A stretch of DNA of 64,000 bases from Waterburya agarophytonicola KI4. Its GTDB lineage: Bacteria > Cyanobacteriota > Cyanobacteriia > Cyanobacteriales > Xenococcaceae. Below the pieces are notes generated by a model, which saw only the letters and a program-made list of their open reading frames with translations, did not search any database and was not told the DNA's origin. Both the position numbers and the translations under genes were made by a program. The stretch spans positions 120,569 through 184,568 of the forward strand of contig NZ_JADWDC010000001.1 of the NCBI RefSeq assembly GCF_020640915.1, in the 5' to 3' direction. The number at the start of each line of letters is the position of its first letter. Position 1 is the stretch's first letter. This document shows positions 44,192 through 53,665 of the stretch, piece by piece.

Positions 44192-45790
44192 ATGAACAAT
44201 TCTGCTAATAACCATAAATTTTCTTTAACTACCCCTCTTTATTACGTTAATGGTGTGCCTCATGTTGGCAGTGCCTATACTACCATTACCGCCGATGCGG
44301 TAGCCAGATTTCAGCGTTTACAGGGTAAATCCGTACTGTTTATTACGGGGACAGACGAACACGGACAAAAAATTCAGCGCACTGCTACCGAGGAAAACGT
44401 CGAACCCCAGATTCATTGCGATCGCATTGTTGATAGTTTTAAATCTCTGTGGGACAAATTAAACATCAAATACGACCGCTTTAGTCGCACAACTGCGCCT
44501 AAACATCAAGCGATCGTTAATGAGTTTTTTGATCGCGTTTGGCAAAAAGGAGATATCTATCTAGATCGCCAACAGGGATGGTATTGCGTATCTTGTGAAG
44601 AGTTCAAGGAAGAAAGAGAATTAATTGAAGACCATCATTGCGCTATTCATACCAATAAACCAGCAGAATGGCGCGACGAAGAAAATTATTTCTTTCGTCT
44701 TTCTCAATACCAACAAGAGCTAGAAGAACTTTATCAGTCGAACCCAGACTTTATTCAGCCAGCTAGTAGACGTAATGAAGTACTCAACTTTGTCAAACAG
44801 GGATTAAAAGACTTTTCCATTTCTCGCGTCAATCTAGAGTGGGGTTTTCCTATTCCCGTAGATGATAAACACACCATCTATGTCTGGTTTGATGCTCTTT
44901 TGGGCTATGTAACAGCTTTACTAGATCCTGAAGACGAACCAACTTTAGATAATGCTTTATCTAAATGGTGGCCCATTAATCTACATTTAATTGGTAAAGA
45001 TATTTTACGGTTTCATGCGGTTTACTGGCCTGCTATGTTAGCCTCTGCTGGTTTGCCTTTACCAACCAAAGTGTTCGGTCATGGTTTTTTGACCAAAGAT
45101 GGACTCAAAATGGGAAAAACATTGGGTAATACCATTGACCCTTTTGATTTAGTCGATCGCTATGGTGCTGATGCAGTACGTTATTACTTTATAAAAGAAA
45201 TTGAACTAGGTAAAGACGGCGATTTTAATGAAACTCGTTTTATTGAAGTGCTTAATAACGATCTGGCTAACGTTCTGGGAAACTCCCTCAATCGTACTTT
45301 GGGAATGTTGAAAAAATATTGTCAAAGTAATGCACCGCAGTTGACCAGTGCTGACTATGGCGGGGATCATCCTTTAAAAAGTATTGGTATGGATTTGGGC
45401 GATCGCATTGTTCAAATGAATAACAATCTTCAATTCAGTCAAGGTTGCGAAGAAATTCTCAATTTAGTACGTTCTTGCAACAAATATATTGATGACAGTG
45501 CGCCTTGGACTTTATTTAAAGAAGGGAAGCAAGCTGAAATAGAACAAATTTTATATGCCGTTCTCGAATCTGTACGTTTATCTGCTTATTTATTATCTCC
45601 GATAATTCCCGACATCAGTACCAAAATTTATCAACAGTTGGGGTTTGATTGGAATTTTAATACCGATCGTTATCCTCAAACAGTCGATGATTTTTTAATT
45701 CATTCACAATGGGGCAAATTAGCTATCAAACAAACCTTGGACAAGGCAAGTCCAGTCTTTTCTAGATTGGAATTATCCTCAGAAGCTTAA
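44192..45790 (+). CDS. metG: Methionyl-tRNA synthetase
   Basis: 532 aa class I synthetase. The N-terminal HIGH-equivalent is NGVPHVGSAYTTITADAVARF (HVGS); the KMSKS-equivalent is LKMGKTLGNTIDP. Cys residues in WYCVSCEEF with DHHC downstream give a single zinc-type knuckle. The anticodon-binding helical domain runs from about 375 on. No C-terminal tRNA-binding domain (the EMAP-like part is missing), which is the short MetG form usual in cyanobacteria. Confidence 0.96.
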   Translation: MNNSANNHKFSLTTPLYYVNGVPHVGSAYTTITADAVARFQRLQGKSVLFITGTDEHGQKIQRTATEENVEPQIHCDRIVDSFKSLWDKLNIKYDRFSRTTAPKHQAIVNEFFDRVWQKGDIYLDRQQGWYCVSCEEFKEERELIEDHHCAIHTNKPAEWRDEENYFFRLSQYQQELEELYQSNPDFIQPASRRNEVLNFVKQGLKDFSISRVNLEWGFPIPVDDKHTIYVWFDALLGYVTALLDPEDEPTLDNALSKWWPINLHLIGKDILRFHAVYWPAMLASAGLPLPTKVFGHGFLTKDGLKMGKTLGNTIDPFDLVDRYGADAVRYYFIKEIELGKDGDFNETRFIEVLNNDLANVLGNSLNRTLGMLKKYCQSNAPQLTSADYGGDHPLKSIGMDLGDRIVQMNNNLQFSQGCEEILNLVRSCNKYIDDSAPWTLFKEGKQAEIEQILYAVLESVRLSAYLLSPIIPDISTKIYQQLGFDWNFNTDRYPQTVDDFLIHSQWGKLAIKQTLDKASPVFSRLELSSEA

Positions 45791-46011
45791 ATTATGACTG
45801 GTAATTTAACTCAGTATATTTTTTAACTGATATAAGGTTACTAATAGCAAAACTTTTTTTAAAAAAGACTTTGATAGTTGGTAAAAATCATAAAAAATTC
45901 CAGATTCCTTATAAAACTAGAATATTCGGTTTGACTGCCCTGGTAGTCAGTAATCATGGGGCTAATCCACCCAAATAGAATACTTTTTTCATAAAAATGA
46001 GGCTTAAGACA
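45791..46011. other. Intergenic region metG / LabA-like gene
   Basis: About 220 bases; no gene or strong hairpin seen. Confidence 0.4.
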
Positions 46012-46608
46012 ATGTTGGATAATTTTGGAAGTGACCCTATATTTACACCAGAACAAATTTTAGAAAATAGAGGGCGAGTAGCTATTTTTATTGATGGCTC
46101 AAATTTGTTTTACGCTGCGCTGCAATTAGGGATAGAAATAGACTACAGCAAACTTTTATATCGCCTTACTGGTGGTTCTAGACTGCTGAGATCTTTCTTT
46201 TATACAGGAGTAGATCGCACTAACGAAAAGCAACAAGGATTCTTACTCTGGATGCGCCGTAATGGTTATCGAGTGATCGCTAAAGATTTGGTACAGCTAC
46301 CAGATGGCTCAAAAAAAGCGAATTTGGATGTAGAAATTGCTGTAGATATGATGGCGTTAGTTTCTGCTTACGATACGGCGGTATTGGTTAGTGGTGATGG
46401 AGATCTTGCTTATGCAGTAGATGCGGTAAGTTATCGTGGTGCGAGAGTCGAAGTAGTCAGCTTGCGTTCTATGACTAGCGATAGTTTGATTAATGTAGCA
46501 GATCGCTATATCGATCTCGATCAGATTAAAGAAGATATTCAAAAAACTACCAAGCATAGCGATCCTTATCGCAGTTTTTCTGGATTTGGTATTTTAGACG
46601 AACACTAG
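46012..46608 (+). CDS. LabA-like NYN-domain protein
   Basis: About 198 aa from ATG 46012 (another in-frame ATG at 45997 adds five residues). PIN-like NYN fold with acidic residues in VAIFIDGSNLFYAA, ANLDVEIAVDMMAL and VLVSGDGDLAYAVDAVSYRG. LabA in Synechococcus elongatus modulates KaiC-dependent circadian output; several related NYN proteins occur per cyanobacterial genome, so a direct circadian role is not certain. Likely an RNA-binding or nuclease-like cytoplasmic protein. A heptamer repeat follows the stop directly. Confidence 0.9.
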   Translation: MLDNFGSDPIFTPEQILENRGRVAIFIDGSNLFYAALQLGIEIDYSKLLYRLTGGSRLLRSFFYTGVDRTNEKQQGFLLWMRRNGYRVIAKDLVQLPDGSKKANLDVEIAVDMMALVSAYDTAVLVSGDGDLAYAVDAVSYRGARVEVVSLRSMTSDSLINVADRYIDLDQIKEDIQKTTKHSDPYRSFSGFGILDEH

Positions 46609-46644
46609 TAATGAGTAATGAGTAATAAGTAATAAGTAATTAAG
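46609..46644. repeat. Heptamer tandem repeat (STRR)
   Basis: TAATGAG twice, TAATAAG twice, then TAATTAAG, directly after the LabA-like stop codon. A typical cyanobacterial 7-bp short tandem repeat. Confidence 0.85.
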
Positions 46645-46794
46645 TTTGGCAATTACTCCGTGAAATATAATAGCGATCGCAATTAGGAGCGAATTATTGA
46701 TTTAATTTGGCATTCAAAGCGATCGCTTTAACTCTATTAACTGTTGTTCCCAAGTTAAAGTAGAGTTTAGACAATTCTCTTTTTTCTAGAAAAT

Positions 46795-47940
46795 TTGCAG
46801 ACTACCAATTTTAAAATCAGAAATTTCTTCAAATACAACTTGTTATTCCTCCTAGCGATCTCTTTTTCTGGCTGTCAGATGTCTCCTCCCGATCCTTCAC
46901 CTCAAAATTTGAGAGAAAGCCGTCTAGATACTCAATTACTGCTCAATAATGCCGTTTTAGAACAATCGAACAGACAAGATAATACTGTTTGGAAAATTAA
47001 AGCAGATAGCATTGTTTATAGCGAAGATAAACAAACTGCTAATTTAGATCGAGTTGTGGGCAATCTTTTACAAGATGGCAAAATTATTCTCAAAATTAGT
47101 GCCAATAAAGGAGAAGTTAAAGATAATGGCAATGTCATTATTTTTAACGAAAATATAATGGCTAGCGATCCGCGTAATGATAGTGCGATCGAGAGCAATT
47201 TTGTAGAATGGCGACCCCAGGAAAACTTATTATTGATTAAAGAAGATTTAAACGGAATTCAGGATAATTTGAAGGTTACGGCTCAGAAAGGAAAATACTT
47301 TACCGATACAGAACAATTGGAAGTAGAAGGTGATGTTGTTGCTACTACCGAAGAGCCAGGTTTGCAGTTAAAAAGCGATCGCTTGCTTTGGAATATTCCT
47401 CAAAATAAAGTTACTAGTCCTGGTGCGGTGGATATTGTCCGCTACGATGAAAAGGAAAACGTTACAGACAAGCTGGTTAGCGACAGAGGTGAAGTAGATT
47501 TGACTGCCAATGTCGCTACTCTAAATGACAATATTGAATTAGTCTCTCTTGAGCCAAATATTCAAGCAGCGAGTCAATCTTTCATTTGGAACTATCAACA
47601 GCGTGTTGGTCAGACAGATAAACCAATTCAGATCTTAGACCGCGATCGCCAAATTAGTCTTACGGGTAATCAAGGTGAAATTAATCTCCAGCAACAAATA
47701 GCTGTATTAAAAGATGGGGTGCGAGGCATTAACCGACGAGAAGCATCCGAATTATATGCTCGTCAATTAACCTGGACGATGGAAAGCGAAAAAGTTGAAG
47801 CGATCGGTGATGTAATCTACGAACAAGCAGATCCTCAAGCTAGATTAACAGGAGAAAAAGCGAGCGGTACTCTGGGAAATAACATTATTGTCGTTACTAG
47901 CGATGGTAAGAAACAGGTAACATCAATAATTAAAAATTAA
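46795..47940 (+). CDS. lptC: LptC-like LPS export / periplasmic lipoprotein with repeated OstA-type modules
   Basis: 381 aa from TTG 46795; no other start fits the lipoprotein signal LLFLLAISFSGC (lipobox SGC, Cys about 27). The body is two LptC-like beta-jellyroll modules: WKIKADSIVYSEDKQTANL, ISANKGEVKDNGNVIIF, and later DRGEVDLTANVATLNDNI. It resembles LptC proteins that bridge the inner-membrane LptBFG complex to LptA. Other lpt genes are not adjacent. TTG start with no clear ribosome site. Confidence 0.82.
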   Translation: MQTTNFKIRNFFKYNLLFLLAISFSGCQMSPPDPSPQNLRESRLDTQLLLNNAVLEQSNRQDNTVWKIKADSIVYSEDKQTANLDRVVGNLLQDGKIILKISANKGEVKDNGNVIIFNENIMASDPRNDSAIESNFVEWRPQENLLLIKEDLNGIQDNLKVTAQKGKYFTDTEQLEVEGDVVATTEEPGLQLKSDRLLWNIPQNKVTSPGAVDIVRYDEKENVTDKLVSDRGEVDLTANVATLNDNIELVSLEPNIQAASQSFIWNYQQRVGQTDKPIQILDRDRQISLTGNQGEINLQQQIAVLKDGVRGINRREASELYARQLTWTMESEKVEAIGDVIYEQADPQARLTGEKASGTLGNNIIVVTSDGKKQVTSIIKN

Positions 47941-48275
47941 ACCCTTGTATCTTCATTGCGGATCGAGTAACAGAAACCATAATTCAACTCCGTATTAAGT
48001 GGCAATCTTGAGGAAAATCTTAAGATAACCAGGATTTATTGGTAATATATACCCATCATCTCAGCTTGTGCTAACCTTAGTAATAGCTCCAGAATTATGA
48101 ACTTTGATGTACCTAACCAGGTAGAAAATTTTGTAGAATGGGAGTATAGAGCTAAAAAGTAATATTTTTATATAGAATTGTCAAATTTATATAAAAAGTT
48201 ATAAGCTCGGTGGGTGTAAAGCCGACATAATAAGAAGACTAACATTAAAATTATCCTGAAGGAGTCGTTAATCCG
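47941..48275. other. Intergenic region before small plus-strand gene
   Basis: 335 bases. A short hairpin-capable stretch CGGTGGGTGTAAAGCCG (near 48209) precedes the small gene; role unknown. No other supported gene. Confidence 0.4.
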
Positions 48276-48416
48276 ATGGACTATATAGAACAACTACTAG
48301 ATAAACTAAGAGATTTAGCTCAAAAACTAATCGAGGTTTTGATGGGACCCGAAGCCGAAGCTGAAAGGGAAGCTATTCCCGTACCAGTTGACGATCGCCA
48401 ACGTCGCTATCGTTAG
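48276..48416 (+). CDS. Small cyanobacterial hypothetical protein (46 aa)
   Basis: 46 aa: an amphipathic helix MDYIEQLLDKLRDLAQKLIE then a Glu/Ala stretch and the ending IPVPVDDRQRRYR. I recognise this type of tiny cyanobacterial protein (helix plus IPIPV tail). AAGGAG lies 12 bases before the ATG. It is followed 36 bp later by aroQ and may share its transcript. Confidence 0.6.
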   Translation: MDYIEQLLDKLRDLAQKLIEVLMGPEAEAEREAIPVPVDDRQRRYR

Positions 48417-48451
48417 TCATTTGTTTAAAGCTTATTTATTTTAGTTGAATT

Positions 48452-48901
48452 TTGTCTAAGGTCAGCATACTAGTTTTGCATGGTCCTAACTTAAATTTGT
48501 TAGGTTTAAGAGAACCTGAAATATATGGTTCACTCACCTTAGTGCAGATTAATAAAGCTTTAGAAATAGATGCTCAAAGACTGCAAGCTAATATTACCTG
48601 CTTGCAGTCTAATCATGAAGGGGTACTGGTAGATGCGATACATGATGCCAGAGAAAAGCACCAAGGAATTGTTATAAATGCTGGTGCTTATACCCATACG
48701 AGCGTTGCTATCAGAGATGCGCTCGCAGCAGTGCGCATTCCCACAGTAGAAGTACATCTGAGCAATATATACACGAGAGAAGAATTTCGGCATCACTCCT
48801 ATATTGCCCCCGTAGTTATCGGTCAAATAAGCGGTTTTGGTGGAGAGAGCTATCGCTTGGGTTTACAAGGGATTATCACTTATTTGACCAATCTTCACTA
48901 A
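48452..48901 (+). CDS. aroQ: 3-dehydroquinate dehydratase, type II
   Basis: 149 aa dodecameric shikimate-pathway enzyme. Motifs: [53 protein letters not shown] minus ends, [18 protein letters not shown] (with the catalytic Tyr, His and Arg set). The start is TTG at 48452; no ATG or GTG lies at the conserved N-terminus, so this TTG is likely real. Confidence 0.95.
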   Translation: MSKVSILVLHGPNLNLLGLREPEIYGSLTLVQINKALEIDAQRLQANITCLQSNHEGVLVDAIHDAREKHQGIVINAGAYTHTSVAIRDALAAVRIPTVEVHLSNIYTREEFRHHSYIAPVVIGQISGFGGESYRLGLQGIITYLTNLH

Positions 48902-49149
48902 TTGATGCTGTCGTAATGCTTCGTATAATGGTGACCTCTTTTGAGCAATCTGGGGTCTTCAAACCTCTTTCATTTATGTTGTTCTCCTCGATCAAAATTG
49001 GGTTATTCATAACTCTAGAAATTATTTACTCTCTTAAAATTTAAAAAATATCGTAGCGAATTAAACAAACTTGACTATAGTAACGGTAAACCTAATTTAT
49101 CCTTATATAAATAAATGTTTAAATATGTGTTAACTATAGGAGATCGAAT
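48902..49149. other. Intergenic region
   Basis: 248 bases with no supported gene or repeat. Contains the ribosome site AGGAGATCGAAT for the next gene. Confidence 0.4.
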
Positions 49150-49569
49150 ATGAATGCGTCGGAAAGAGCTAGAGGTTTAAACATCACAACTAAGATTGCT
49201 TCTACTGTCACTTTATTCAAGGCACAATTTCCCGATGCTAAAGCCGATCTAAAACCCTGGCAAAACGATCCCGATACCCGAGAGTTGGTCGATCCAGATT
49301 CGATTGATATTGGATTTCACTTTCCTGGGTGGAGTAGACGTTATCAAAGCAATAGTATTTTAGTCCAAATTCGCTTTTATAAAGACCCGACAGCAAAAGA
49401 AGAAGAGAAATTTATTGGTGTAGAAACTTGTGGCTTTAGTCACGTTGGTCAAGCTTGGAAGTTTTCCACCATAGATAATTGGCAGTGTGTCGGTCAATGT
49501 CAACCAACAAAAGATGCAGAAAAACAGTTAAAGTTATTTTGCCGTCAGGTATTTGAATTGTTTAAATAA
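49150..49569 (+). CDS. Conserved cyanobacterial hypothetical protein
   Basis: 139 aa soluble protein, preceded by a good ribosome site (AGGAG). Seen: DPDSIDIGFHFPGWSRRYQS, ILVQIRFYKDP, VETCGFSHVGQAWKFSTID and Cys residues in WQCVGQCQP. The length and pattern fit a cyanobacterial family of unknown function that I recognise only by flavour. Lies 95 bp before rppA. Confidence 0.65.
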   Translation: MNASERARGLNITTKIASTVTLFKAQFPDAKADLKPWQNDPDTRELVDPDSIDIGFHFPGWSRRYQSNSILVQIRFYKDPTAKEEEKFIGVETCGFSHVGQAWKFSTIDNWQCVGQCQPTKDAEKQLKLFCRQVFELFK

Positions 49570-49576
49570 AACTTTA

Positions 49577-49610
49577 CTACCTTAATTTCTTTACGTTTCA
49601 AGATTAATCT
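49577..49610 (+). promoter_or_regulatory. Possible degenerate copy of the box upstream of rppA-like gene
   Basis: CTACCTTAATTT then TTACG, with TAATCT at 49605-49610. It looks like a weak form of the CTACCCCAATTT direct-repeat box found at 51676, 52676 and 54141, with the -10-like hexamer 28 rather than 29 bases after the first base. If real it would mean autoregulation. Confidence 0.3.
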
Positions 49611-49664
49611 TAGTTGTAAACTCGACTTAGCCAATTATCGATTGGGATTACGATTAAAACTGCC

Positions 49665-50342
49665 ATGAAAATTCTATTGGTCGAAGATGACGAACAATTA
49701 GCAGCAGCATTGGTAGAAGTTTTAGTAGACAAGCAACACTATGCCGTAGATGCTGCAACCGACGGAGAGATGGGTTGGGCATTTATGGAAGTTGCTGTCT
49801 ACGATCTAATTATCCTTGATATTATGTTGCCTAAGCTAGATGGCATTAGTTTATGTCAAAGATTACGGCAAACAGGCAGTATGACTCCTGTATTGATGCT
49901 AACAGCTAGAGATATGAGCAGCGATCGCGTCATGGGTTTAGACGTAGGGGCAGATGATTATGTAGTTAAGCCTTTCGATTTACCTGAGTTATTAGCCAGA
50001 ATTCGCGCCTTACTAAGACGGGGCAACATTAATTTATTGCCAGTACTCGAATGGGGAGATTTATTACTCGATTGTAGTAGTTGCCAAGTTACCTATCAAG
50101 AACAACCAATACACTTAACTCCCAAAGAATATGGCTTGCTGGATTTGCTGTTACGCCAACAGGGTAAGCTGGTAAGTCGCAGTACTATAATCGATCGCCT
50201 GTGGACATTTGACGATCCTCCTTCGGAAGAAACGGTTAAAGTGCATTTGAAGACATTACGCAGAAAATTAAAAGCGGTGGGCGCGCCTGCCAATTTAGTG
50301 GAGACAGTTTATGGTTTTGGATATCGTCTCAAACAAGTCTAA
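49665..50342 (+). CDS. rppA: OmpR-family response regulator, RppA-like
   Basis: 225 aa. Receiver domain with acidic pocket LVEDDE, phosphoacceptor Asp52 in LIILDIMLPKLDG, and Lys in YVVKPFD. The winged helix-turn-helix DNA-binding domain from about 125 ends SEETVKVHLKTLRRKL and TVYGFGYRLK. Overlaps the kinase gene by 32 bp. The RppA/RppB pair of Synechocystis regulates photosynthesis genes in response to redox state; the assignment here rests on overall similarity and gene order. It may control the downstream redox cluster. Confidence 0.87.
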   Translation: MKILLVEDDEQLAAALVEVLVDKQHYAVDAATDGEMGWAFMEVAVYDLIILDIMLPKLDGISLCQRLRQTGSMTPVLMLTARDMSSDRVMGLDVGADDYVVKPFDLPELLARIRALLRRGNINLLPVLEWGDLLLDCSSCQVTYQEQPIHLTPKEYGLLDLLLRQQGKLVSRSTIIDRLWTFDDPPSEETVKVHLKTLRRKLKAVGAPANLVETVYGFGYRLKQV

Positions 50343-51657
50343 AAATCTTAGTTCCCAAGCATTACGATGGCGACTGTTGCTATCCTACATGGGTGTAATG
50401 ATGACAATTTTGGGTCTTTCCGCTTTAGCAATCTACAAATATACCCGTCATAATCTTTACGAACAAATGGATCGGCGTTTAGAAGTTTTAGCCCAAGCTG
50501 CTTCTCATAATCTCTCAACTATTAAAGCTAACTACGACCGACACCAGGAAATAGGATTAGCAGGAAATCCTCCACCTGCAAGAGTAAGACGTTACCTCGA
50601 TGGCGATGGCGATTTAGATATTCCTTGGGAGCATTTACGTCAGCCAGATCAAGGAGTGGAATGGTTTGACGCTCAAAAGCGTCTGGTTGGAAATGCAGGT
50701 ATCTTATTAAACGATCTACCGCCCCAACCAGGATGGCAGTTTGGACGACAGAAAAAAATCAGAACTGTAACCTTACCAGCTTATAGCGGTAGTGATAGTC
50801 AAAAACAGCTAGAGGGATACATTCGTGCCAACCAGGTTACTGACGAAATTGAAGTAATTTTGACCCGTCTGCGTTGGGGTTTGGGTATTGGTGGGATTGG
50901 TGTGATTGGCTTGACTGGCTTAGGGGGGATTTGGTTGACAAAACAGTCTCTCAAACCAATCGAGCAAAGCTTTGAGCAACTCAAACAGTTTACTGCTGAT
51001 GCTGCCCATGAGCTGCGTAGTCCTTTAGCAGCCATCAAAACCTCAGTTCAGGTAATGGAATATTATCCAGAGCGACTTCATCCTCAAGACCTAAAAAAAA
51101 TTGGTGCGATCGCCTCAGCTACCGACCATACGATTAAATTAGTAGAAGATTTACTATTATTAACTAGAATCGATTCAGGTAGTCTTCAGGAAACAGTATC
51201 TTGGGTCGAACTTTCTTTAACTGAAATTTTAGAGGATTTACTCGAACTATTTCAATCATCGGCTCAAGCCAAGGAGATCACTTTAGAATCTCATTTGCTA
51301 CCAAATATCATGGTTCAAGGAGATGGTGCAGAATTAGCTCGTCTATTTAGAAATATAATTGAAAATGCTCTGCAATATACTCCTGGGGGCGGCAAAGTTA
51401 TCATCTCCATGAAGGAAGAGCGACAGAATATCTTAGTCAAAATCGCAGATACAGGATTTGGTATTGCACCAGAACATTTATCCTCAATCTTTGATCGCTT
51501 TTGGCGAGCAGATAAAGCCAGAACTCGAAGAGCTGGTGGAATGGGTATGGGATTGTCTATTGCTAGGGCGATCGCCAAACGTTATCAGGGTGAAATCTCG
51601 GTAACTAGCCAAATTGATATAGGCAGTTGTTTTCAGGTTAAATTACCGATTAATTAA
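50311..51657 (+). CDS. rppB: Sensor histidine kinase, RppB-like
   Basis: 448 aa. One membrane helix near residues 25-45 and a second near 190-210 (GIGGIGVIGLTGLGGIWL) flank a periplasmic or lumenal domain of about 145 residues with WFDAQKRLVGNAG. The H box is FTADAAHELRSPLAAI with His233; N box ENALQYTPGG; G boxes DTGFGIAPEHL and GGMGMGLSI. Start overlaps the rppA coding end. It should phosphorylate the response regulator when the sensor domain reports its signal (redox or metal). Confidence 0.88.
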   Translation: MVLDIVSNKSKNLSSQALRWRLLLSYMGVMMTILGLSALAIYKYTRHNLYEQMDRRLEVLAQAASHNLSTIKANYDRHQEIGLAGNPPPARVRRYLDGDGDLDIPWEHLRQPDQGVEWFDAQKRLVGNAGILLNDLPPQPGWQFGRQKKIRTVTLPAYSGSDSQKQLEGYIRANQVTDEIEVILTRLRWGLGIGGIGVIGLTGLGGIWLTKQSLKPIEQSFEQLKQFTADAAHELRSPLAAIKTSVQVMEYYPERLHPQDLKKIGAIASATDHTIKLVEDLLLLTRIDSGSLQETVSWVELSLTEILEDLLELFQSSAQAKEITLESHLLPNIMVQGDGAELARLFRNIIENALQYTPGGGKVIISMKEERQNILVKIADTGFGIAPEHLSSIFDRFWRADKARTRRAGGMGMGLSIARAIAKRYQGEISVTSQIDIGSCFQVKLPIN

Positions 51658-51675
51658 TATTCATTAAAATTGCTC

Positions 51676-51710
51676 CTACCCCAATTTTTACCCCATTTGA
51701 CCTGTAAGCT
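51676..51710 (+). promoter_or_regulatory. Direct-repeat box and -10, upstream of phosphoesterase gene
   Basis: First half CTACCCC at 51676 and second TTACCCC starting 51688, 12-bp period, then TAAGCT at 51705-51710, 29 bases from the first base. Same layout as boxes at 52676 and 54141. Confidence 0.6.
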
Positions 51711-51751
51711 AGATTACTCAAGCATAATCGCCGAAGATCTTAGCAAAATCA

Positions 51752-52654
51752 GTGAAACGACGTAATTTTTTAGGACTTACAGCTTTAGGTAGTTTGGGTT
51801 TAGCTTTAGGCAGTCATCGCTACCGAGCTTATCAATACCCGTTAAAATTTCAAGCCTGTTCTTCCTTTCCTGCCCCAAAGTCCTCCCCCCAGTTACGTTT
51901 TGTGGCAGTTGGCGATGTGGGAACGGGGGACAATCATCAATATTCAGTTGCCAAAACCATCAGTTGCTATTCCAATCTTAATCCTTTTCCTTTAGTTCTT
52001 TTGACAGGAGACAACATCTACGAATATGGTGAAACCGCCAAAATCCATGACACTTTTGAAATACCTTATCGGGATTTACTCCAGCAACAGGTCAAATTTT
52101 ATGCAGCGATCGGCAATCATGATATTTTGACCAACAATGGAGTTGATGAGATTAACTATCAAGACTTCAATATGCAAGGACGTTACTACACCTTCACTAG
52201 AAAAAACGTCCAGTTTTTTGCCCTTGATACTAATCCAGAAGCATCTTGGCAAAAACAGTTGACCTGGTTAGAAAATAATTTAGCAAAATCTACTAAACCC
52301 TGGAAAATTGTGTTTGGTCATCATCCTGTTTACTCATCAGGAGAACATGGAACTCATCTCAGTTTAGTCAAACAGCTTACGCCCTTATTTTCTCGTTATG
52401 GAGTTCAGCTATATCTCAATGGTCATGACCATCATTACGAAAGAACAAATCCATTACAAGGAACAACATATTTAACCTGTGGTGCTGGGGCAAAACTGCG
52501 TCCTGTAGGTAAATCCGACTGGACGGCTTATTCAGTTTCCAAGTTGAGTTTTGCTGCCATTGAAGTCTATCCAGAACGTTTAGAGATTCAAGGGATTGAT
52601 ACTAAAGGTAATATCTTTGACCATGCTACTATATATCAGCGATCGCTAACTTAA
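51752..52654 (+). CDS. Metallophosphoesterase (purple/tartrate-resistant acid phosphatase-like), exported
   Basis: 300 aa from GTG 51752. N-terminus MKRRNFLGLTALGSLGLALG is a twin-arginine-type signal. Metallophosphatase residues: GDVGTGD, LLTGDNIY, AAIGNHD, VFGHHPVYSSGEHG, and YLNGHDHHYER. It resembles the type-5 (TRAP-like) acid phosphatases with a di-metal centre. It is first in the extracytoplasmic redox/metal run following rppAB and has its own box promoter. Confidence 0.87.
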   Translation: MKRRNFLGLTALGSLGLALGSHRYRAYQYPLKFQACSSFPAPKSSPQLRFVAVGDVGTGDNHQYSVAKTISCYSNLNPFPLVLLTGDNIYEYGETAKIHDTFEIPYRDLLQQQVKFYAAIGNHDILTNNGVDEINYQDFNMQGRYYTFTRKNVQFFALDTNPEASWQKQLTWLENNLAKSTKPWKIVFGHHPVYSSGEHGTHLSLVKQLTPLFSRYGVQLYLNGHDHHYERTNPLQGTTYLTCGAGAKLRPVGKSDWTAYSVSKLSFAAIEVYPERLEIQGIDTKGNIFDHATIYQRSLT

Positions 52655-52675
52655 TCAGCAAAATATTTCTCTCCT

Positions 52676-52710
52676 CTACCCCAATTTCCACCTCATTTGC
52701 TCGGTAATTT
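52676..52710 (+). promoter_or_regulatory. Direct-repeat box and -10, upstream of first rubrerythrin-like gene
   Basis: CTACCCC at 52676, second half CCACCTC from 52688, -10-like TAATTT at 52705-52710, 29 bases from the first base. Leader of 89 bases from the -10 start to the ATG at 52794. Confidence 0.6.
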
Positions 52711-52793
52711 AGGAACATAGCTAAGAAGCAGAACCAATTTAATTTGCTTAATAGCTTGTGATTGCCATAATTAAATTTAGGGGACTTAATGAC

Positions 52794-53525
52794 ATGACTC
52801 GTTATTCAAATTTTGGTTTAACAGGAAAAAAAGCTGGAAAATGGTCAATTATTACCAGTCTAGCAGCGATCGCCCTAGTAGGATGCAGCCAAGCTCAACT
52901 TCCAGAAGCTAAAGTCGAACCTGCAAAATCTTCTAAAGCAACTTTAGTTTCAGCTAAACAAAATTCTCAAACCTTAGAAAATCTTCAGAAAGCTTACAAT
53001 GGCGAATCTAACGCTCATGTAATGTATTTAGCCTTTGCCAACAAAGCCGAAGCAGAAGGTTATCAAGATGTAGCCAATCTCTTCAAAGCTGTAGCTCGTG
53101 CAGAAGAAATTCACCGCGATAATCATGCCCAGGTAATCACAGATATGGGTGCAACACCTGAAAATAACATTACTACTCCCCAAGTTAATTCCACTGCCGA
53201 TAATTTAGATAAATCGATGGGAGGAAACTTGAGTAACGCAATTAAAGGAGAATCCTACGAACGGGATTCGATGTATCCCGAATTTATCGAACAAGCCAAA
53301 GCAGAAAATAATGCCCCAGCGTTAAAGACTTTTGAACTTGCTTTAGCAGCAGAAACTCAACACGCTGACCTTTTTTCCCAAGTAAGAGAGGACTTAGATA
53401 ACCGAAGAGAAGCCAGCAATAGTTATTTTGTTTGTACCGTATCTGGTGAAACCTTCGATCACCAACCCGAAGCTGAAGCTTGCCCATCAAATCCTAATGG
53501 AGAAAGTCTAGAACAGATAATTTAA
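52794..53525 (+). CDS. Rubrerythrin-like di-iron lipoprotein (paralogue 1)
   Basis: About 243 aa from ATG 52794 (AGGGGA upstream). Lipobox ALVGC near residue 30 anchors it in a membrane outside the cytoplasm. The ferritin-like four-helix bundle follows, with paired ligands YNGESNAHVMY, ARAEEIHRDNH, GESYERD and AAETQH. The C-terminal part YFVCTVSGETFDHQPEAEAC is a relic of the rubredoxin domain: only two of four Cys remain (the second of each CxxC is gone). Rubrerythrins reduce H2O2; this one must take electrons from another protein, for which the neighbouring Rieske protein is the candidate. Confidence 0.8.
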   Translation: MTRYSNFGLTGKKAGKWSIITSLAAIALVGCSQAQLPEAKVEPAKSSKATLVSAKQNSQTLENLQKAYNGESNAHVMYLAFANKAEAEGYQDVANLFKAVARAEEIHRDNHAQVITDMGATPENNITTPQVNSTADNLDKSMGGNLSNAIKGESYERDSMYPEFIEQAKAENNAPALKTFELALAAETQHADLFSQVREDLDNRREASNSYFVCTVSGETFDHQPEAEACPSNPNGESLEQII

Positions 53526-53563
53526 AGTCTGCCTAAATATTTTGTCACTCGAATCAAAGTTAT

Positions 53564-53608
53564 ATTGGGGAACGATTCTAGCTCGATTTAACAGCATTGT
53601 TCCCCAAT
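53564..53608. repeat. Perfect 10-bp inverted repeat between rubrerythrin and Rieske genes
   Basis: ATTGGGGAAC (53564-53573) and GTTCCCCAAT (53599-53608) with 25 bases between. No T-run follows. It could be an operator half-site pair or an mRNA hairpin dividing the two genes' expression. Confidence 0.7.
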
Positions 53609-53665
53609 CAATTAAATCCATTGCTGTCGGAAAATTTTGCTCATCTTATCAGAAGGTTTTATTAA

